DNA of 64,000 nt from Climacium dendroides (lineage: Eukaryota; Streptophyta; Bryopsida; Hypnales; Climaciaceae). The stretch is taken from contig OX467089.1 of the NCBI GenBank assembly GCA_950106755.1, positions 18,085,345 through 18,149,344 on the forward strand, written 5' to 3'. Every line of letters begins with the position of its first letter. The stretch's first letter is position 1. The position numbers and the translations under genes are program-made. Under the pieces are notes generated by a model. It did not search any database. It was not told the DNA's origin and saw only the letters and a list, made by a program, of their open reading frames with translations. Below, piece after piece: positions 32,875-44,296 of the stretch.

Positions 32875-33915
32875 TCATTTTTCCGTATTCTCAATTCCGG
32901 TAGTGGATCCGTAATTGAGTCCGGTTTGGTCACGAGGTGGGACTTCTACATATTTGTAAATAGTACGGATCTGTTGCGGCCTGGGACACTCATTCATTCC
33001 ATGTCCATATTCTAAACAATTCTGGCATGGTAACGCTAGAGGGGCCCCTTGTCCCTGTCCTTTGTGGGGACAGCTATTGGCATAATGTTCGGGACTTCCA
33101 CACACGAAACAATACCCGGGTGGAAATCTAGAAGTAGAATAAGTACCTTGACTAGATCCAGTCGGTGGATGCGTATGAAAATTGGTGCGGATCAACTGCT
33201 GAGGTGCTTTCCCTCTTCCGTATCCGGTTTGGATCTGGAATACTGGATTCACCGGATCTTCACCCCCTTCCGGTTCCGGAAGTGTGTAATACACTCCTTC
33301 TTCATCCACAAAGTGGATCTGCTTCTGATGTCCCTGGGGACATTCGCTTGCATAATGGCCGGGTCTTCCACATCTTGCGCACCATACATTAGCTCGGGAA
33401 GTCGGTACAATTCGTCGGGGCATCCGATTATCGGCTAAGTTAACCTTGATTGCCTCCAGAGATTCTTGGATGCTTTTCATAAGTTTCTTGGAATCGTCCT
33501 CCTCCACCTTTACCTTGACGGTTCTTCTACTCACCTTCTCATTTTTACCTCGCGCCACTCGTCTGCTGCTGGAAGTCTCTACCTCACTATCCGAACTGTC
33601 GGTGCTATCGGATGATTCATCCGATCCGGTTCCGGAACTCGATGTTTCGGAATCCGAATACCTCCCTCTTCGCTTTGTCCTTTTCTCGTACTTTTTGCTC
33701 TTCCCTTTCTCTCGTTTCTCGCTTTTCTTGATGGATCGTCGCAGTGATTGAGCTGAGTTCTCGTAATTTTGGGCTGACTCCATGGCTTCTCTTAGCGTTG
33801 CGGGTCGGGATTGTCGGATCTGAAAACCCATCTCTTCCGGAAAACCTGCCACATACCATTCCACTTGTATACTGGGGGCTACGTCCGTGGTTAGTTTTTT
33901 GATCAGGTCTTTCAC
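32875..33915 (-). pseudogene. gypsy Gag, C-terminal half with three zinc knuckles
   Basis: The minus-strand frame has a capsid-like start (SIQVEWYVAGFPEEMGFQIR), a Ser/Asp-rich and Lys/Arg-rich linker, then three CCHC knuckles: CARCGRPGHYASEC, CFVCGSPEHYANSC and CQNCLEYGHGMNEC. The third is unusual in its HGMNEC end. It is joined by a frameshift at 33912-33915 to the preceding capsid frame. In intact elements this part binds the RNA genome during packaging. Confidence 0.85.
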
Positions 33916-34406
33916 CCTCTGACCGTACTTTTGGACGACTCGTTAGGTCTCATGGAGACTTTACTAAGTCTTCCCAAAGCTCTCGCTTCTCCTCCTACTT
34001 CTCTAAAGGTCCGCAGGAAGAGTTCCGTCAGACGGTCCCAGTTGTTCCGGGTACCTTCCGGAACATCCTGATACCATCTAAGGGCTTCACCTTTTAGTAG
34101 TCCCTGAAAAATTCTCTGTCTGGAAGCGGCATCTTCTTGATTAGCTACCGTGGTAGCTTCAAATTCTCCCATCCAATCATCTACATCCTTACTGCCATCT
34201 CCCCGAAACCTACTGTAACGGAGACGTGTGGTGGTTACCATGTTATCTAGTTCGTCAGAGAATCGTTCCTCCTCAGAAGTAACAGGTTCCGCTTCTGGTT
34301 CCTCAACCGCTTCAGGACTTTGAAAACGTTCCGGAAGTACTTCCGGCCTAGGAGGAATTATAACTAGATCCTCTACAGACTGTGACGCTGGTAACCCGTG
34401 CACCAC
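33912..34406 (-). pseudogene. gypsy Gag, capsid part
   Basis: GDGSKDVDDWMGEFEATT and RIFQGLLKGEALRWYQDVP are the retrotransposon gag (PF03732-type) signature. The frame ends in a frameshift into the zinc-knuckle frame. It starts about 220 bases inside the 5' LTR. Confidence 0.85.
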
Positions 34407-34610
34407 TATTCACCTATTTTCTTCCTCTTGACGTTCCGTCCGACGTAAAGCTGTGTTTCTCCGTTGAGGCCTACTCATGAAGTTAGAATCAGATTCTCAT
34501 TCACTAAATCCTCATTTACTTAGTCTACGATCCGGTTTGGCTGAGTCCTAGCTCACAGTCCTAAACTACCTTTTCTAATCTTCTATTCTATCGATAAATT
34601 TTTTCAGTAG

Positions 34611-34632
34611 TTCCCCGGCAGCGGCGCCAAAA
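34611..34632 (-). promoter_or_regulatory. Primer binding site (tRNA-Asp type)
   Basis: Just inside the LTR boundary, the minus strand reads TTGGCGCCGCTGCCGGGGAA. This matches the TGGCGCCGTTGCCGGGGA primer site of Athila/Calypso-type elements (tRNA-Asp) with one substitution. It fixes 34634 as the end of the 5' LTR and the element's direction as leftward. Confidence 0.85.
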
Positions 34633-34633
34633 G

Positions 34634-37580
34634 TGTCGTACGCGTAGTTAGCCGTAAGTATCCTGACAACAGTAGATTGTTGCAAGATGACACGAATTAT
34701 CGGTCCAGGGAACTTCTAGTATGATATCGATTGAATGAGAAGTATCCGGATTGTGACTACTCACTTAATCTCCCTTATTTCACTTCACTACCTTATTCCG
34801 GAAACTTAGTACATTCCGGATTCCGTTCCGGATCCGGACACACCCGGAACTAAGTTCCGTCTCTCTTCCGTCACTGGTTTTTGTTGCCTCTGTTTTACCC
34901 TCAGAGGGTCCGCCTTTGATCTAGAAAGGGGTGGGGACTCACCACTTGTACAATTATTCTCTCTGTACTCTAAATCTACTAAAAAAAACACACCCAAGAC
35001 AACGCAGTTGTAGGAGGAGGGAGGAGTATTCTCTCACAGTTTCCGGATTGGCCGATCCAGAATCAGGTCACACAGAGCACTTTCCACACCTCTCTACTAC
35101 AACGACGGATCAGAACTTATAGACCCAAAAGGATAGAATCTCAAGGAGAAGACAATTTACCAAGGGGGAGGTTGGTAGACTTTCCGAAGTAGCGGGAGAT
35201 CCTTTCCTTTGGCGGTTGCTTAACTCCGCACAGAACCCTCCTGGTTCCGGACTCGCACGGACCTCTACCCTCTACTCCGGATTGCGGTTCCAGCAGTTTA
35301 AAAGCACGTTGCACTTGCACTCCCTTACTCAGCTTTGCATCCCTTCTCACTCACTCCACTCCCAGACGATCCGTAGCTCAAGATCCGGATTCCTTCTCTC
35401 CCTCCCTTCTCTTTCTCCAATACCAGATCCTACACCCATGCATACACCCCGCTCAAAAAGACCTTGTCTAAGCAAAAAGTGCAGCTATAGGTATCCTGGT
35501 TGACTTAGATTAAGAAAAGAAAATTGTAAACACATTCGTGAAAGCACTAAAATCCAATGGAGTAGGATGGAATGGAATGGCAGACAACTAACTTGCCTGC
35601 CCTTAAAATACCAACACAAAAACCCAAAGTCAACTCCTAAAAGCCTGAAAAGGAAACCCGGAAATCCAGGCCACCAATCCCTGAACCTTCTGGGATATCC
35701 GGACAGATTGCTAACAGCCGTCCGAGATAACCGGATTTCCTCACTATCCGCCTAAAATTCCGGAAACCGGATCCAAGCTTGGAACCCCATTCCAGATCCT
35801 ATACCTCCTCTCCTACCAATCCTAATGTCTTGGCTTCCGTCCTTTCTTTGAACGACTCCCCGCTTGGCTGGTAGGCGTCCCCTTCATGTTCTTGGCTGGC
35901 GTAGTTCTTGCGGTGGCCCGGGTCTGGATATGGCGCGTGGCTGGAGACGGATCGCTGTTGTCTTCGGTTCCGGAAGTGGAGTGAGCACTCTCCTCATCCG
36001 AATCTTCAATAACTTGGACTTCCTTCTCCTTCTCTGGTGTTGTATCCTCCAACGTCGCGGGTTCGCTTCCTTTCTCCGGCGTGGTCTCTTGCATGTGCAC
36101 AAATCCTTTCGGATTGGTCCGAGCCGGATTTGTCATCCCACCGATGCGATGGATTTCTCCACTTTTCCGGAACTTCCTTTTGTCGCTTGATAGCTTCCAC
36201 GATCTGATCCGGATCCACCTTCAGTACTTCCACGGTGTCTATCACCAGATCCGACAATCCGTCGTGAAGTACCTTGGCTTCACGTATCCAATCGAGCCCC
36301 GCATTGAAAAATGCGGATTCTGTTTCCATCTCCGATCCCTTGCTGGACTCCCCCCTCTCAATTGCCGGTGGCTTAATTCTCGACCCCGGATCGGTTGACT
36401 TCCTCTTCTTGGTCCTTGGGTCCGTCAGACGTTCCTCGTGAATTTCCTCTAGTTCCGACTCGACCGGGTCCTCCGCTTCCTCCCCGGAAAGTTCGTATGA
36501 CAAGAGTGTCTTTCCGGTGTTATACTGAATTATTTCCGCCGCACTCAAAAGTTCCTGTTGATGGTACAGATGAAACAAATATGTGCTAACCGGACTCGCC
36601 TTAGCTCGTGTCACGTGATCCACTAATTTAGCCACTATTCCGGCTATGATCCTACCCCAGTGTACTATCCAGTTCTCCATAGCCCCAAAGATAGTATTGG
36701 CCACCGTAATGGTAACCCGCGTTGGCTTTTCCGGATATAAGATCGGAATCAGAAACTCTAGAACCCGCCTATGTCTTTCGTCCTTACACTCGCTGATAGC
36801 AAAGCCGTCTTTAGGGTTTGCAGTCCCGGTGAACTTCTCGGTTACAAAACGGTCCGTCCTCGATGCTAAACCGTTCCCACTTTTCCAGAACTGATAAACA
36901 TCCGCCCAGATGTCCTCGGTCCACGCGACTGGTCGTCCTCTCAAAGTAAGCTCATATTGATTCGGAACACCGTGAAGTAGCTCCTGAATCATCTCCTCAT
37001 TCTTGAGATTCCACGGTCGGTGTAGTAAACCGACACATCCTAATCTAGTCAAGTCCTCCTCTAACTGTTTGTGTAGTTCTGGGCTATCCGGAATGGCCGG
37101 AGAGATAACCCGGGCAGATACCGCTGTCCTCCGTATTGGTCCGGATGCCATAAGATCTACGTGAGAACGAAAGGAAAGTAGTCCTACCTCAGTCGCTAAC
37201 TCACCACTCTTTCCCTCAACTACTCACAGAAACAGTCTCGGGTACACAGAACAAAAAAGTGAAGAGGAAACCCTAGGAAGACGACTTAAGTACTAAACTG
37301 TCTCTCTACGGTCTTAAGGACAACGGCTACAGGTCCGTTGCCTCAACGGTATCCTACTTCCGTAGCTACGGGACCTATACGGTAGGTTCCTATGTTCCGA
37401 ATGAGTCCGGATTCCGGATCCGGATAAGTTCCGGTTACGGGTGGTGCCAGAACGCTTATTTCCTAATTTAAGTTATCTAGTCCAAAAATCACACTCTAAC
37501 TATAATTTTTTTATTTTTTATTTATATTTCGCACCTACTTCTTGCATTATTGATCCGTTTCCGGATTCCGGATTCCCACA
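34634..37580 (-). repeat. Right (5') LTR, with internal deletion
   Basis: It starts TGTCGTACGCG and ends GATTCCCACA. It matches the left LTR except that sequence between about 36146 and 36186 jumps from the C-terminal to the coiled-coil part of the ORF, removing about 600 bp. The junction falls near a reused GATGGATTTCTCCAC segment. Where alignable, 34634-36146 and 3098-4608 differ at only a few bases per hundred. Confidence 0.85.
35822..37151 (-). pseudogene. LTR-encoded ORF, right LTR copy (internally deleted)
   Basis: The N-terminal frame (start 37151) is uninterrupted for about 320 residues, nearly identical to the left copy. The deletion near 36146-36186 then joins it to the acidic tail out of register, giving a 381-residue frame with an unrelated end; the native tail (frame 35822-36136, ending RSKKGRKPRH) remains. 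Start, globular region and the KKRKSTDPGSR basic motif are intact. Confidence 0.75.
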
Positions 37581-38872
37581 TTATCCCTTTGTCAACTGTG
37601 AGAGTCCCCGCGAACATCCTCATTCTCGTCTTGGGAATCCGACTCCTGCGCGTATGTTTTGACTCGTGATTTATTCATCCTTGTTTCCGGATTCCGGATT
37701 CCCACATCAAATCTGTCTAACGTTCCTCGGGAAGTTCCTCCGGTTCAGACTCGACCGGATCTTCCGCTTCCTCCCCGAAAAGTCCGTATGACAGGAGCGT
37801 CTTTCCGGTGTTATACTGAATTACTTCCGCCGCACTCAAAAGTTCCTGTTGATGGTACAGATGAAACAAATAGGTGCTAACTGGACTCGCCTTCACTCGA
37901 GTCACGTGATCCGCTAATTTAGCCACTATCCCGGCTATGACCCTACCCCAGTGCACTACCCGGTTCTCCATAGCCCCAAAGATAGTATTGGCCACCGTAA
38001 TGGTAACCCGCGTTGGCTTTTCCGGATACAAGATCGGAATCAGAAATTCTAGGATCCGCCTATGTCTCTCGTCCTTGCACTCGCTGATAGCGAATCCGTC
38101 CTTAGGGTTTGCAGACCCAGTGAACTTCCCAGCTACAAAACGGTCCATCCTCGATGCTAAACCGTTCCCACTCTTCCGGAACTGATAGACGTCTGCCCAG
38201 ATGTCCTCGGTCCACGCGACTGGCTGTCCTCTCAAAGTGAGCTCATACTGATTCGAAACACCGTGAAGTAGCTCTTGAATTATCTCTTCACTCTTGAGGT
38301 TCCATGGTCGGTGGAGTAGACCGACACATCCTAACCTAGTCAAGTCCTCCTCTAACTGCTTGTGTAGTTCCGGGCTATCCGGATTGGCCGGAGAGATAAC
38401 CCGGGCAGATACCGCTATCTTCCGTACTGGTCCGGATGCCATAAGATCTAAGTGAGAACGAGGGAAAAGTAGTGCTACCTCAATCGCTAACTCACCACTT
38501 CTTTCTCTCAACTACTCACACAAACAGTCTCAGGAACATAGAACAAAAAAGTGAAGAGGAAACCCTAGGAAGACAGCTTAAGTACTAAACCGTCTTTCTA
38601 CGGTCTTAAGGACAACGGCTACAGGTCCGTTGTATCAACGGTATCCTACTTCCGTAGCTATGAGACCTATATGGTAGGTTCCTGTGTTCCGGATGAGTCC
38701 GGATTCCGGATCCGGATAAGTTCCGGTTTAGGGTTGTGCCGGAACACTTATTTTCTAATTTAAGCTATCTGGTCCAAAAATCACACTCTAACTATAATTT
38801 TTTTTTTATTTTTTTATTTTTCGCACCTACTTCTTGTATTATTGATCCGTTTCCGGATTTCAGATTCCCACA
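37581..38872 (-). repeat. Rearranged gypsy piece: internal 3' end plus truncated third LTR
   Basis: 37581-37683 repeats 8312-8414 (the internal sequence next to the 3' LTR) although it lies outside the 5' LTR. It is followed by the last 23 bases of an LTR (37684-37706), then LTR interior from about 37712 to the CA end at 38872. The third LTR carries the N-terminal part of the ORF (37717-38442). This looks like the residue of LTR-internal-LTR recombination between tandem copies, with a deletion. Confidence 0.7.
37717..38442 (-). pseudogene. LTR-encoded ORF, third copy (N-terminal part only)
   Basis: It begins MASGPVRK at about 38442 and covers the globular N-terminal region through FHLYHQQELLSAAEV. 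It stops at EELPEER where LTR sequence is lost. It is more diverged from the other two copies than they are from each other. Confidence 0.75.
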
Positions 38873-39193
38873 ATCGCTAACTATAGCAATATACTCTCCA
38901 CTATTGTTTGCTGGTTGGCGCATCGGGTCCACGACTTGTTGCAGTGGTTGTAGGCCATCAAAGTCCCTACCATTCACCAACTGCACTATGTTCGGGGTTG
39001 TTGTAAGAGGGTACAATGACCCACGTCTATCCCTTACCTTTGTTCGGCAAACTACTGTCCAACCAGGCTGATGTGGATCATTGGAGAAGAACACCTGTTG
39101 GCAATGCAATGGAAAGGCAAATGAATCAGCATGGACCGTTCCATCCAAATGGTTGAAGTTTGCCAACGTGAAGCTATACTTATCTTGTTGCAC
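38873..39193 (-). pseudogene. TNP2 remnant, DUF4216 region
   Basis: DKYSFTLANFNHLDG, FPLHCQQVFFSNDPHQPGW and later SGEYIAIVSDC match the DUF4216 region seen at 12204-13220. It is cut at 38873 by the gypsy LTR; the reading frame then runs into LTR sequence. Confidence 0.75.
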
Positions 39194-39977
39194 GTTGGGA
39201 GCTCGACTACCCTACGTGCCCCTCACCCAATCACACAACAATATTGTAACATAGTGATTTCGATAATCCAATATCAAAATCTCTTCGATGTACCCCACAT
39301 ACTGATGTGTGGTTTCCATTGGTCTCCCATTCTACATACCCCAACGAAGTTGGCGTGTGAAACTCGCTACCACTTTAGAGTCATGGGTAACAAGGCCATG
39401 TTCGGAGCTTCAGACATGGAGGTGCATGCCGTGACAGTACATTTGACAGTGGGATGTTGCCTTCTACTCAAGAAGCTACGCATAATGTTTGATGTCTTCA
39501 TCCACTAGACGTCTAGATTGATCAGCCTCCCTCACCGTTGATGTCAGCCATTGCGCAAAGGATGGAAATCCACTTAGTTCAACTAGATAACGGACCGCTC
39601 TTTCTGGATTTGAGCGCCGCCATACAACCCGGTCCTTCCATCTTCGAGACTTTGCCGTAGTGTAGTCCCTGCATTATACTCAGCAATAATGAAATTAGAA
39701 CAATGGATTGAACATATGAACTCATGTGGGCGGAGGGCGCGCACAATGTGCATGGCATGTTTGAGAAGATGTTCAAGAATTCAAGTGCTCCTTAACAACT
39801 ATCATGTGTTGAAGACATTCTCTTCTACTGAGGCGTGCATACTAGTGCTAACATAAATATCAATGCATTTTCCCATATGACATCATTGAACGGGGCAACT
39901 CTGGCTTCGACGTCTACTAAGAGTGTATACAAGACAATGTGATGTCCGCAGTGGCACTAAAAAGCAGTGCATGTTAC

Positions 39978-40526
39978 TTACTCTTGCCAAGATTCCAAGT
40001 ACGGAGCATTGTCTATTACAAACGCATGTGCATATGAACGCAAAGTGTCGGATAATGCCCTCTCTTTTGGTTTCCTACTACGTGTCACCTCTTCATTCAT
40101 GATGGGATCTTTGTCTACATCCCAGACACACTCACCAGTTCCCTGGAACTCTCTCATGTATTCTGTGCAGAAGCCAAGCGTGTCTTCAATGCGATATCCC
40201 TCTACTATGCTTCCTTCTGGATGTACCAAAGTCCGCATATAATCCTTCAAAGTCTTCATGTATCGCTCAATGGGGTACATCCACCTACAATGCACTAGGC
40301 CACATACATATAATTGTTCAACAAGGTGCATTGGCAAATGGATCATTATATTAAAAAATGTTGTGAGGAACTCTTTCTTTATGAGACAAGTTGCCATAAT
40401 AACATCTTGCATGATGACATCTTTGTCAGCCTCCTTGACCTCCTTCTCACAAAGTCTTTGGAAAACCCTACTCATTTTTATAATAGCCAAGCGCACATTC
40501 TCATCCAAGATGTTCCGGACAACCAC
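39978..40526 (-). pseudogene. TNP2 remnant, DUF4218 region
   Basis: It contains FLTTFFNIMIHLPMHLVEQL, HCRWMYPIERYMKTLKDYMR and PEGSIVEGYRIEDTLGFC, the same motifs as 13456-14354. Upstream stops before 40673 show decay. 39194-39977 holds degenerate intron and exon sequence with no reliable frame. Confidence 0.8.
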
Positions 40527-41683
40527 CGGTAGAATCTACACACGAACAACATCTTTGTCAGTCACCTTCCCATTGCTAAATTTCTAACACAATTCTCTGT
40601 AACGTGCATGAGGGTCACTCCAACATTAGTTTTGGACATCCATTGCAACGTTCCTATGCTAAATATTGGTGACTGTCGCAGCACAGAGTAAGCAATTTCC
40701 TTATTATACTCACAAAAATCACTCTAGAGCATAACAAAATGACCCTAAAGATCGAACCCACGAGATCCTGTGAAGTAGCTAACCCTAACAAGGAGCTAAA
40801 CCTAGTTAACCCTTAAATTCTAATTTCCGGTTCTACCTTTGGAAACCGGGACATCCAAAACCAACCGGAAGACTATGACCAAATTTTATCTTGATTCCGG
40901 TTTCATTAGTTTTCCGGTTTATTGGCTAACTTCCCAACTCCGGACCCTACCACTTCCGGTCCTAAATGTCCTTCTGGGCGGATCCGTTCCGGTCCACCTT
41001 TTCGTACCCGGTTTAGTTTTGCCTCTGTTTTACCATCAGAGGGTTCGTCGCTTGCTTTTGAAAGTGGTAGGCCCACCACCCCTTCCGTGACTTATAGTGG
41101 CTGAAGACCTACTCTCCTATCTGCTAATCTCCTAACTAATCCGAATCCGGTTTGGTCCTTTACAGCAATCCGGATCACAGGTCACACAAAGACCTCCCGT
41201 ACGATTCTCTCATACTACAACGACCTTGATGCTGAATCCGTTCCGTACGAAGTTAGGTGGCTACAAGTGCACCCTTCCATTCCAACCTCTACCAAGCTTT
41301 TCCGTTTACCAACAACGGTGGTAAGACCTCACAAGAGTCAAGATACTCAACCGGATTTTCCACCCAGGAGTTCTAGCACAGCTAAGGAATCCCTCCCTAT
41401 CCGCCTAGCCTAATCAACGGCTTTCTTACCCGGAATGCAAAGCTTCTGCAAATGCTGAGGATCTGGAATCCACTCCTAACTCTTCATGACCCACTCACAT
41501 GTACTTAAAACCGGAAAGACACATCAAAGGGAGAACTCTACCAACACACCCGTACATACCCTCTTACTCCAACTCCGTGTACTCCTGGCAATACTCGGGA
41601 AAAAAAAAACACAAAGCTAGATCAATGGAAAGTACGCAAAGAAATGCCAAAAGAACTCTCCTCGTCTCCAGCTCAAAGACTGT

Positions 41684-41691
41684 TTTATATA
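41684..41691 (-). promoter_or_regulatory. TATA-like box downstream of the LTR ORF
   Basis: Minus-strand TATATAAA, followed by ACAGTCTTTGAGCTGG, lies after the end of the LTR ORF (41841) and about 1.0 kb before the LTR end. The equivalent box is conserved at 6118-6125. It could start the gag-pol transcript. GCAAAAA repeats lie just upstream. Confidence 0.45.
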
Positions 41692-43360
41692 CAAAAAGCA
41701 AAAAGCAAAAAGTGAATACATGATTTCTGCCTCTGAAGGCGTTGACACTCTAGTTCTACCTTATCCTAACCGGATTCTATTCCGGTTGATACTCTATCAA
41801 TTTGGTTCCTGCTTTATAACTCCTACTTCTACAACACTTTCTATTCTGCCTCGTATACTCGAGATCCGATGGTAAGACTCTCGTCAGGTCTCTCCAACTG
41901 TTCGAACACCTCAGTTAGATTCCGGTTCCGTTCCCCATTCGGAGGTGGAACCGGATGCTCTTCATCAGTTTCCGGGGAGTCTAAGTCGATCGACTGCGGT
42001 CCGGTCGAGGGCGTCTTCTTATGTGCCTTGCTTGACTGGGGCGTCTTGTCCTTCCCCGGTTCCTGAGCTGCCTCTTCCGGAAACAAGTCCGGAAGTGAAA
42101 GTTCAGAGAGCCGGACCGGAATCTCTGTCAGCTTCTGGCTGCTCTCTACGATCCGGTCCGCTGACTCCCGTACCTTGGACGGAGCTTCTCCATCTGCTCC
42201 TCAAAATCGGTGAGGATGTGCACCACCCTTGTTCTGGATATCTTCTTTTCCTTGTGCACCTCCTCTTCGAACAGGCACGCCTTGGTGATCGCGGCTCCGG
42301 GTCCTCCAAGCACGTCCTTCACCTCCACAGCCAGCCTCTTCATTTCCTCCGCCATCTCCCTTGTCGCGGTGGCGTTCTCGAGCAAGGCGAAAAGCTCGAC
42401 TTTGAGGGTGTCAACCTCATCATGCATTCGCTTGCTTTCCGCCTTTATCTTCCGGAGCTCATCCGGATTGATGATACTCTCAACTACTCGGAGTGGCAGC
42501 TGATTGTCCAGTTCCGCTTCAATCAATTGCGCGATCTCCCCGATCGTCCGCTTCTTGATTTCCTAATCCGCCCGGATTCCGTAGAGGATCCCAACCAACT
42601 CGTCGAACGGATCTCCGGTTCCTGATCCGGATGGCATATCCGATCCGGCTGGAGCCTCCTCTTTGCGCGGCCGGGGTTGAACCGGAGACGTTCTTCGATT
42701 TCAGGTCGGCGTGGTCTTCTGCCTCTTGGAGGTGAACTACGGTTCCTCCTCTTCCTCTTCCTCTTCCTCTTCTTCGTCCTCCTCCTCGGTTTCGTTCCCG
42801 GAATCCGCTTCCTAGTCGGACTCGGATTCACCATACTTCATGGTCTGCTCCTGGGCCTTCCAAACCTTCATCTCCACTTCCGTCAACAGTTCTTATTGTT
42901 GGTAGAGGTGGTACACGTAAGGGCACAGTGGGGTAGCCCTATTTTTCCCCACTCTTGTAGTAAGCTGGGACACCAGATCGAAGAAGATCCGGCCCCAGTC
43001 TACTCTCCGGTTTCCGCACAGCGCTCCGAAGATTGTGTTACCCAAGGTGATGGTCACCCTAGTCGGCTTTTCTGGATGCAAGACCGGAATAAGGAACTAC
43101 AGCAGGCGACGCTCCTGGTCATCGATACAGTCCTCTACCGCGTAGCCATCCTTCGGATTCACGATACTTCCGAACTTGCCCTAGATGTAATCATCCTTCC
43201 GGCTGGCAAGCCCGAGTCCTCCCGTCCGGAATCCGTAGACGGCTCGCCACAAATCCTCGGTCCACTAAACCGGATTCCCTCTCAGGGTGTTATCGAACTT
43301 GTTCGATACGCCACCCAGAAGCTCCCTAATCATCCTCTCATCCTTGAAACCCCAAGGTTT

Positions 43361-43587
43361 CACTATAAGAAACCAAAATTTATTGATGTCAAAAGGAACG
43401 GATTTTAGGTGATATTGAAAAAAAAAACTCATGTTTTTATGTCAACAATGATGTCCAATATAACATCAATGGACATCGTTGTTGACATAAAAACATGGGT
43501 TTGTTTTTTTATGTCACCTTTGATGTCACCTAAAATCCGTTCCTTTTGATGTCAATCCGTCACGTAAAACAAGGTTTTCTTATAGTG
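43361..43587. mobile_element. CACTA-type MITE (227 bp)
   Basis: Ends are CACTATAAGAAA and TTTCTTATAGTG, with target duplication TTT on both sides. Inside is a long inverted repeat containing AACGGATTTTAGGTGA and its complement. It has no coding capacity and must be moved by a CACTA transposase from elsewhere. Confidence 0.88.
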
Positions 43588-43721
43588 TTTCAAGGCTAAT
43601 CCCTAACAACCCATGGATGCTAAGTCATCCCTGAGTTCTCCCTGTTCCGGTTCCTTGGTCGGCATGACCAGAACCACTTTCCTCAGCTTCACTTCACTCG
43701 GGGGTGGGGTGCTAGAGCCTG

Positions 43722-43948
43722 CACTAGAAGAAACCAAAATTTTTGATGTCTAAGGGAACGGATTTTAGGTGACGTTGAAGAAAACAACCTATGTTTTTCT
43801 GTCAACAATTATCTCCATTAATGTTCCATTGAACATCATTATTGACATGAAAAATACAGGTTGTTTTTTTCAACGTCACCTAAAATTCGTTCCCTTTGAT
43901 GTCGGCTGTTTTTTTGAATGTCACCTAAAACAAGGTTTTCTTATAGTG
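43722..43948. mobile_element. CACTA-type MITE (227 bp), second copy
   Basis: Ends are CACTAGAAGAAA and TTTCTTATAGTG, with internal inverted repeats closely related to 43361-43587. The flanking triplets CTG and TTG differ by one base, so the target duplication has decayed or the insertion is older. It lies 134 bp from its relative. Confidence 0.82.
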
Positions 43949-44288
43949 TTGGTCTCTTCCGGTTCAGCCGCGGCATGAGGGCGGCTCTACTCGGATTCAC
44001 TCTCTTCTGACCTAACAAGGGAGCGCTCACACTCTAGTCTTCCGCTCCACCTGCAAACCAACCTCCTTGCGCGCTCACACTCTCAGCCTCTCACTGTTCC
44101 GTATCCGCTCGCGCTCAAGTCTCTCCCACTCACGCCCGGAGGCGATCTCTCCGTCTCACACCTCTCACTCACTACCGGACCCTCTTGTACCCTCAACTCC
44201 TCGCCGCCGTAAACGAAAATGATGAGGTGCTAAGATAGGAAACGACAACACGTGAAAACCAAAGACCTGAAAATAGGCAGGGTCAGGC

Positions 44289-44296
44289 CTTATATA
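44289..44296 (-). promoter_or_regulatory. TATA-like box upstream of the LTR ORF
   Basis: Minus-strand TATATAAG lies about 290 bases inside the LTR and upstream of the first recognisable ORF residues (about 43985). It is placed like the TATAAAT of the first family (8251-8257). Confidence 0.45.

Larger units (their letters stand above)
3098..38872 (-). mobile_element. Ty3/gypsy LTR retrotransposon, minus strand, with nested insertions
   Basis: Long LTR sequences starting TGTCGTAC and ending GATTCCCACA lie at 3098-8311 and 34634-37580, with rearranged LTR pieces to 38872. Between them, on the minus strand, the order is primer binding site, gag, zinc knuckles, protease, RT, RNase H and integrase, the Ty3/gypsy order. 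The internal region is about 5.9 kb once the 20.4-kb CACTA insertion (10974-31383) is discounted. The tRNA-Asp-type primer site and lack of a chromodomain suggest an Athila/Tat-like (OTA) branch, which is inference. Frameshifts, premature stops and the CACTA insertion make it inactive. The five bases right of 38872 (ATCGC) have no match at the left end, because the left flank is another LTR fragment. Confidence 0.85.
41841..43985 (-). pseudogene. LTR-encoded ORF of the second gypsy family (decayed, two MITEs)
   Basis: Pieces homologous to the first family's ORF occur in order on the minus strand: PEQGELRDDLASMGC (near 43640-43600), FKDERMIRELLGGVSN and WTEDLWRAVYGF (43360-43210), PEKPTRVTITLGNTIFGAL and YHLYQQ (43081-42893), then a coiled-coil part (42526-42146) and a Pro/Ser/Glu-rich end (42086-41841). 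Several in-frame stops and frameshifts are present. Conservation of the same order of motifs in a distinct LTR family shows the ORF is an old, shared part of these LTRs. Confidence 0.7.

Noticed and set aside
42677..43408. Plus-strand 243-codon frame
   Set aside because: It is antisense to the decayed LTR ORF and runs into the MITE; its low-complexity Leu/Phe stretch is the complement of a Glu/Lys-rich coding part.
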